Shown: positions 63,032 through 64,000 of the stretch, piece after piece | Position numbering within the stretch: position 1 is the stretch's first letter | Layout of the letters: each line of letters opens with the position of its first letter | Assembly: GCA_040757205.1 (NCBI GenBank) | Contig: JBFLXL010000001.1 | Coordinates: 1 to 64,000, forward strand | Reading direction: 5' to 3' | DNA length: 64,000 bases | Origin: Bacillota bacterium | GTDB taxonomy: Bacteria; Bacillota; Desulfotomaculia; Desulfotomaculales; Desulforudaceae | The notes under the pieces: model-generated | What the model was told of the DNA's origin: nothing | Seen by the model: only the letters and a program-made list of their open reading frames with translations | Databases searched by the model: none | Program-made: the position numbers and the translations under genes

Positions 63032-64000
63032 GTGGGACTTTACCGTCAGCTTAAACGGGAGGTCCGGTACGAAGTACTGGGTTTGATCCTGGCCGCGGTG
63101 GGCGTGTTAACCCTCTTGAGCCTGTACAGTTCCTCGGTGGGCGTGTTCGGCAGCCTGGTAGGGCGCGGGTGCCGGACCCTGGCCGGGGAGGGGGCTTTCG
63201 TGTTTCCTTTGCTCGCCGGATACTGGGGGTTGAAGCTGCTCCGGGACCGCAACCCGGCCAAATACCCCGGCAAGCTCTACGGCAGCCTGGTGGGCTTTTT
63301 GGTGTTGGTGACGGCGTTGCACCTGGTATCGGTCGGACCCGAGGGCAGCTTCCGGACCGTGGTCGGCGCGGGCGTCAACGGGGATGGGGGCGGGGTGTTG
63401 GGCGCCGTACTGGGCTGGCTGGCGTACAACTGGTTCGGCTACGCGGGCAGTGCGATCATCCTGGTGGCCGCCGGCCTGGCGGCGCTCACCATGTTCACGG
63501 AACTGCCGGTGTCGGCGCTGGGGAAAAGCGTGGGGCGGCGTTTGGCGGGCGGTGCCCGCGGCGGGTGGGGCCGGGTTCAGAACTTCGTTTATACCGATGA
63601 GCGGCCGGTCCCCGGTCCGCAACCGTTGATTCTGGACCACACGGCACCCAAAACGGAACCGGAAGCGCCGGTCGTGCCAAACGAAACACCCGAACGGTTA
63701 AAGGAGCAACGCACCGGTTCCCCCCGGGTGGAACCGGTGGAACGACAGGTTTCCCTGAATGAAATCACCACCTACCGTCTTCCGCCGGTGGACATCCTCT
63801 CGCGCCCCCGGGTGAAGGGCGCGGTGAAGAAGGCCGAAGACATCACCGCGAACGTGCGCGTTTTGGAGGAAACACTGGAGAGTTTCGGGGTCAAGGCCAA
63901 AGTGGTGCAAGTCTCGCGCGGGCCCGCGATCACCCGGTACGAAGTTCAGCCGGCCGCGGGCGTCAAGGTGAGCCGGATCGTCAGCCTTTCTGACGACATC
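63032..64000 (+). CDS. ftsK: DNA translocase FtsK/SpoIIIE, 5' part
   Basis: The first 323 codons of a DNA translocase, cut off by the end of the window. GTG at 63032 follows GGCGAGGTG. The N-terminal domain has about four transmembrane helices (residues 12-150), then a Pro/Glu-rich linker, and the start of the alpha/beta domains ([35 protein letters not shown]). In spore formers this position after tepA-ylzJ is held by spoIIIE, which pumps the chromosome into the forespore. The motor and gamma domains are beyond the window. Confidence 0.93.
   Translation, partial: MGLYRQLKREVRYEVLGLILAAVGVLTLLSLYSSSVGVFGSLVGRGCRTLAGEGAFVFPLLAGYWGLKLLRDRNPAKYPGKLYGSLVGFLVLVTALHLVSVGPEGSFRTVVGAGVNGDGGGVLGAVLGWLAYNWFGYAGSAIILVAAGLAALTMFTELPVSALGKSVGRRLAGGARGGWGRVQNFVYTDERPVPGPQPLILDHTAPKTEPEAPVVPNETPERLKEQRTGSPRVEPVERQVSLNEITTYRLPPVDILSRPRVKGAVKKAEDITANVRVLEETLESFGVKAKVVQVSRGPAITRYEVQPAAGVKVSRIVSLSDDI

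Overview
The window is a dense 64 kb chromosomal segment, GC-rich by eye (mostly about 60%), from an endospore-forming anaerobic member of the Clostridia, most like the Peptococcaceae / Desulfotomaculum group. Support: spore genes (alpha/beta SASP, GPR protease, YlbJ, SpoIIM-like), a Firmicutes housekeeping gene order (rsmD-coaD-ylbJ; rpmF-plsX-fab-rnc-ftsY; ylxM-ffh-rpsP-khpA-ylqD-rimM-trmD-rplS-lepB-rbgA-rnhB; tepA-ylzJ-...-ftsK/spoIIIE), and oxygen-sensitive functions (acyl-CoA dehydratase activase, hydrogenase-type regulator, CoA-disulfide reductase). The gene content brings Candidatus Desulforudis audaxviator or a close relative to mind; that is recollection, not a database result. Many genes start with TTG or GTG after strong Shine-Dalgarno sequences, so several starts were moved from the longest ORF.

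Layout. 1-231: repeats resembling the end of an IS21-family element. 232-3410: two-gene acyl-CoA dehydratase activase unit. 3.4-8.0 kb: SASP gene behind a probable sigma-G promoter, gpr, rsmD, coaD, a coiled-coil protein, ylbJ. 8.1-16.9 kb: one compact operon from a near-consensus promoter: DUF177, rpmF, plsX, fabH, fabK, fabD, fabG, acpP, fabF, rnc, ftsY. 17.2-22.8 kb: a purine-thioether salvage cluster (nucleoside phosphorylase, mtnA, SAH hydrolase, class II aldolase, MTA/SAH deaminase) whose specificity residues point to an inosine route that ends in a DHAP shunt. 22.9-24.3 kb: a putrescine-type aminotransferase. 24.4-31.7 kb: the SRP/ribosome-maturation cluster. 31.7-33.8 kb: a repeat-rich patch around a CapA lipoprotein, then yraN. 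34.1-38.7 kb: a complete branched-chain amino-acid ABC transporter (livKHMGF).

38.7-46.6 kb is the most unusual part: a methyltransferase, a FabF-like ketosynthase with a Cys-His-Asn active site, a 7TM sensor kinase that starts 5 bases after the ketosynthase, a second kinase-like protein with a broken ATP-binding domain, and a REC-HD-GYP response regulator. Base composition drops over the first part and recovers inside the 7TM kinase gene. I propose that this is a lipid-signal synthesis and sensing module; this is inference.

46.7-54.5 kb: a chemoreceptor, a HEPN/MNT toxin-antitoxin pair, a ComM/YifB ATPase, a PAS-PAS-GGDEF-HD-GYP protein and a HAD phosphatase. 54.7-64 kb: YjbQ, rhodanese-fused CoA-disulfide reductase, a TM1266-type regulator, SpoIIM-like protein, TepA, YlzJ, a small Flp-like pilin, a zincin, an orphan ZnuA, UppP, a DUF151 nuclease, and the 5' part of ftsK/spoIIIE running off the end.

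A recurring sequence-level theme is short imperfect direct duplications 65-78 bp apart that copy the start or end of a gene or its leader (24.8, 26.4, 26.8, 42.1 and 62.3 kb). No rRNA, tRNA or CRISPR array was seen.
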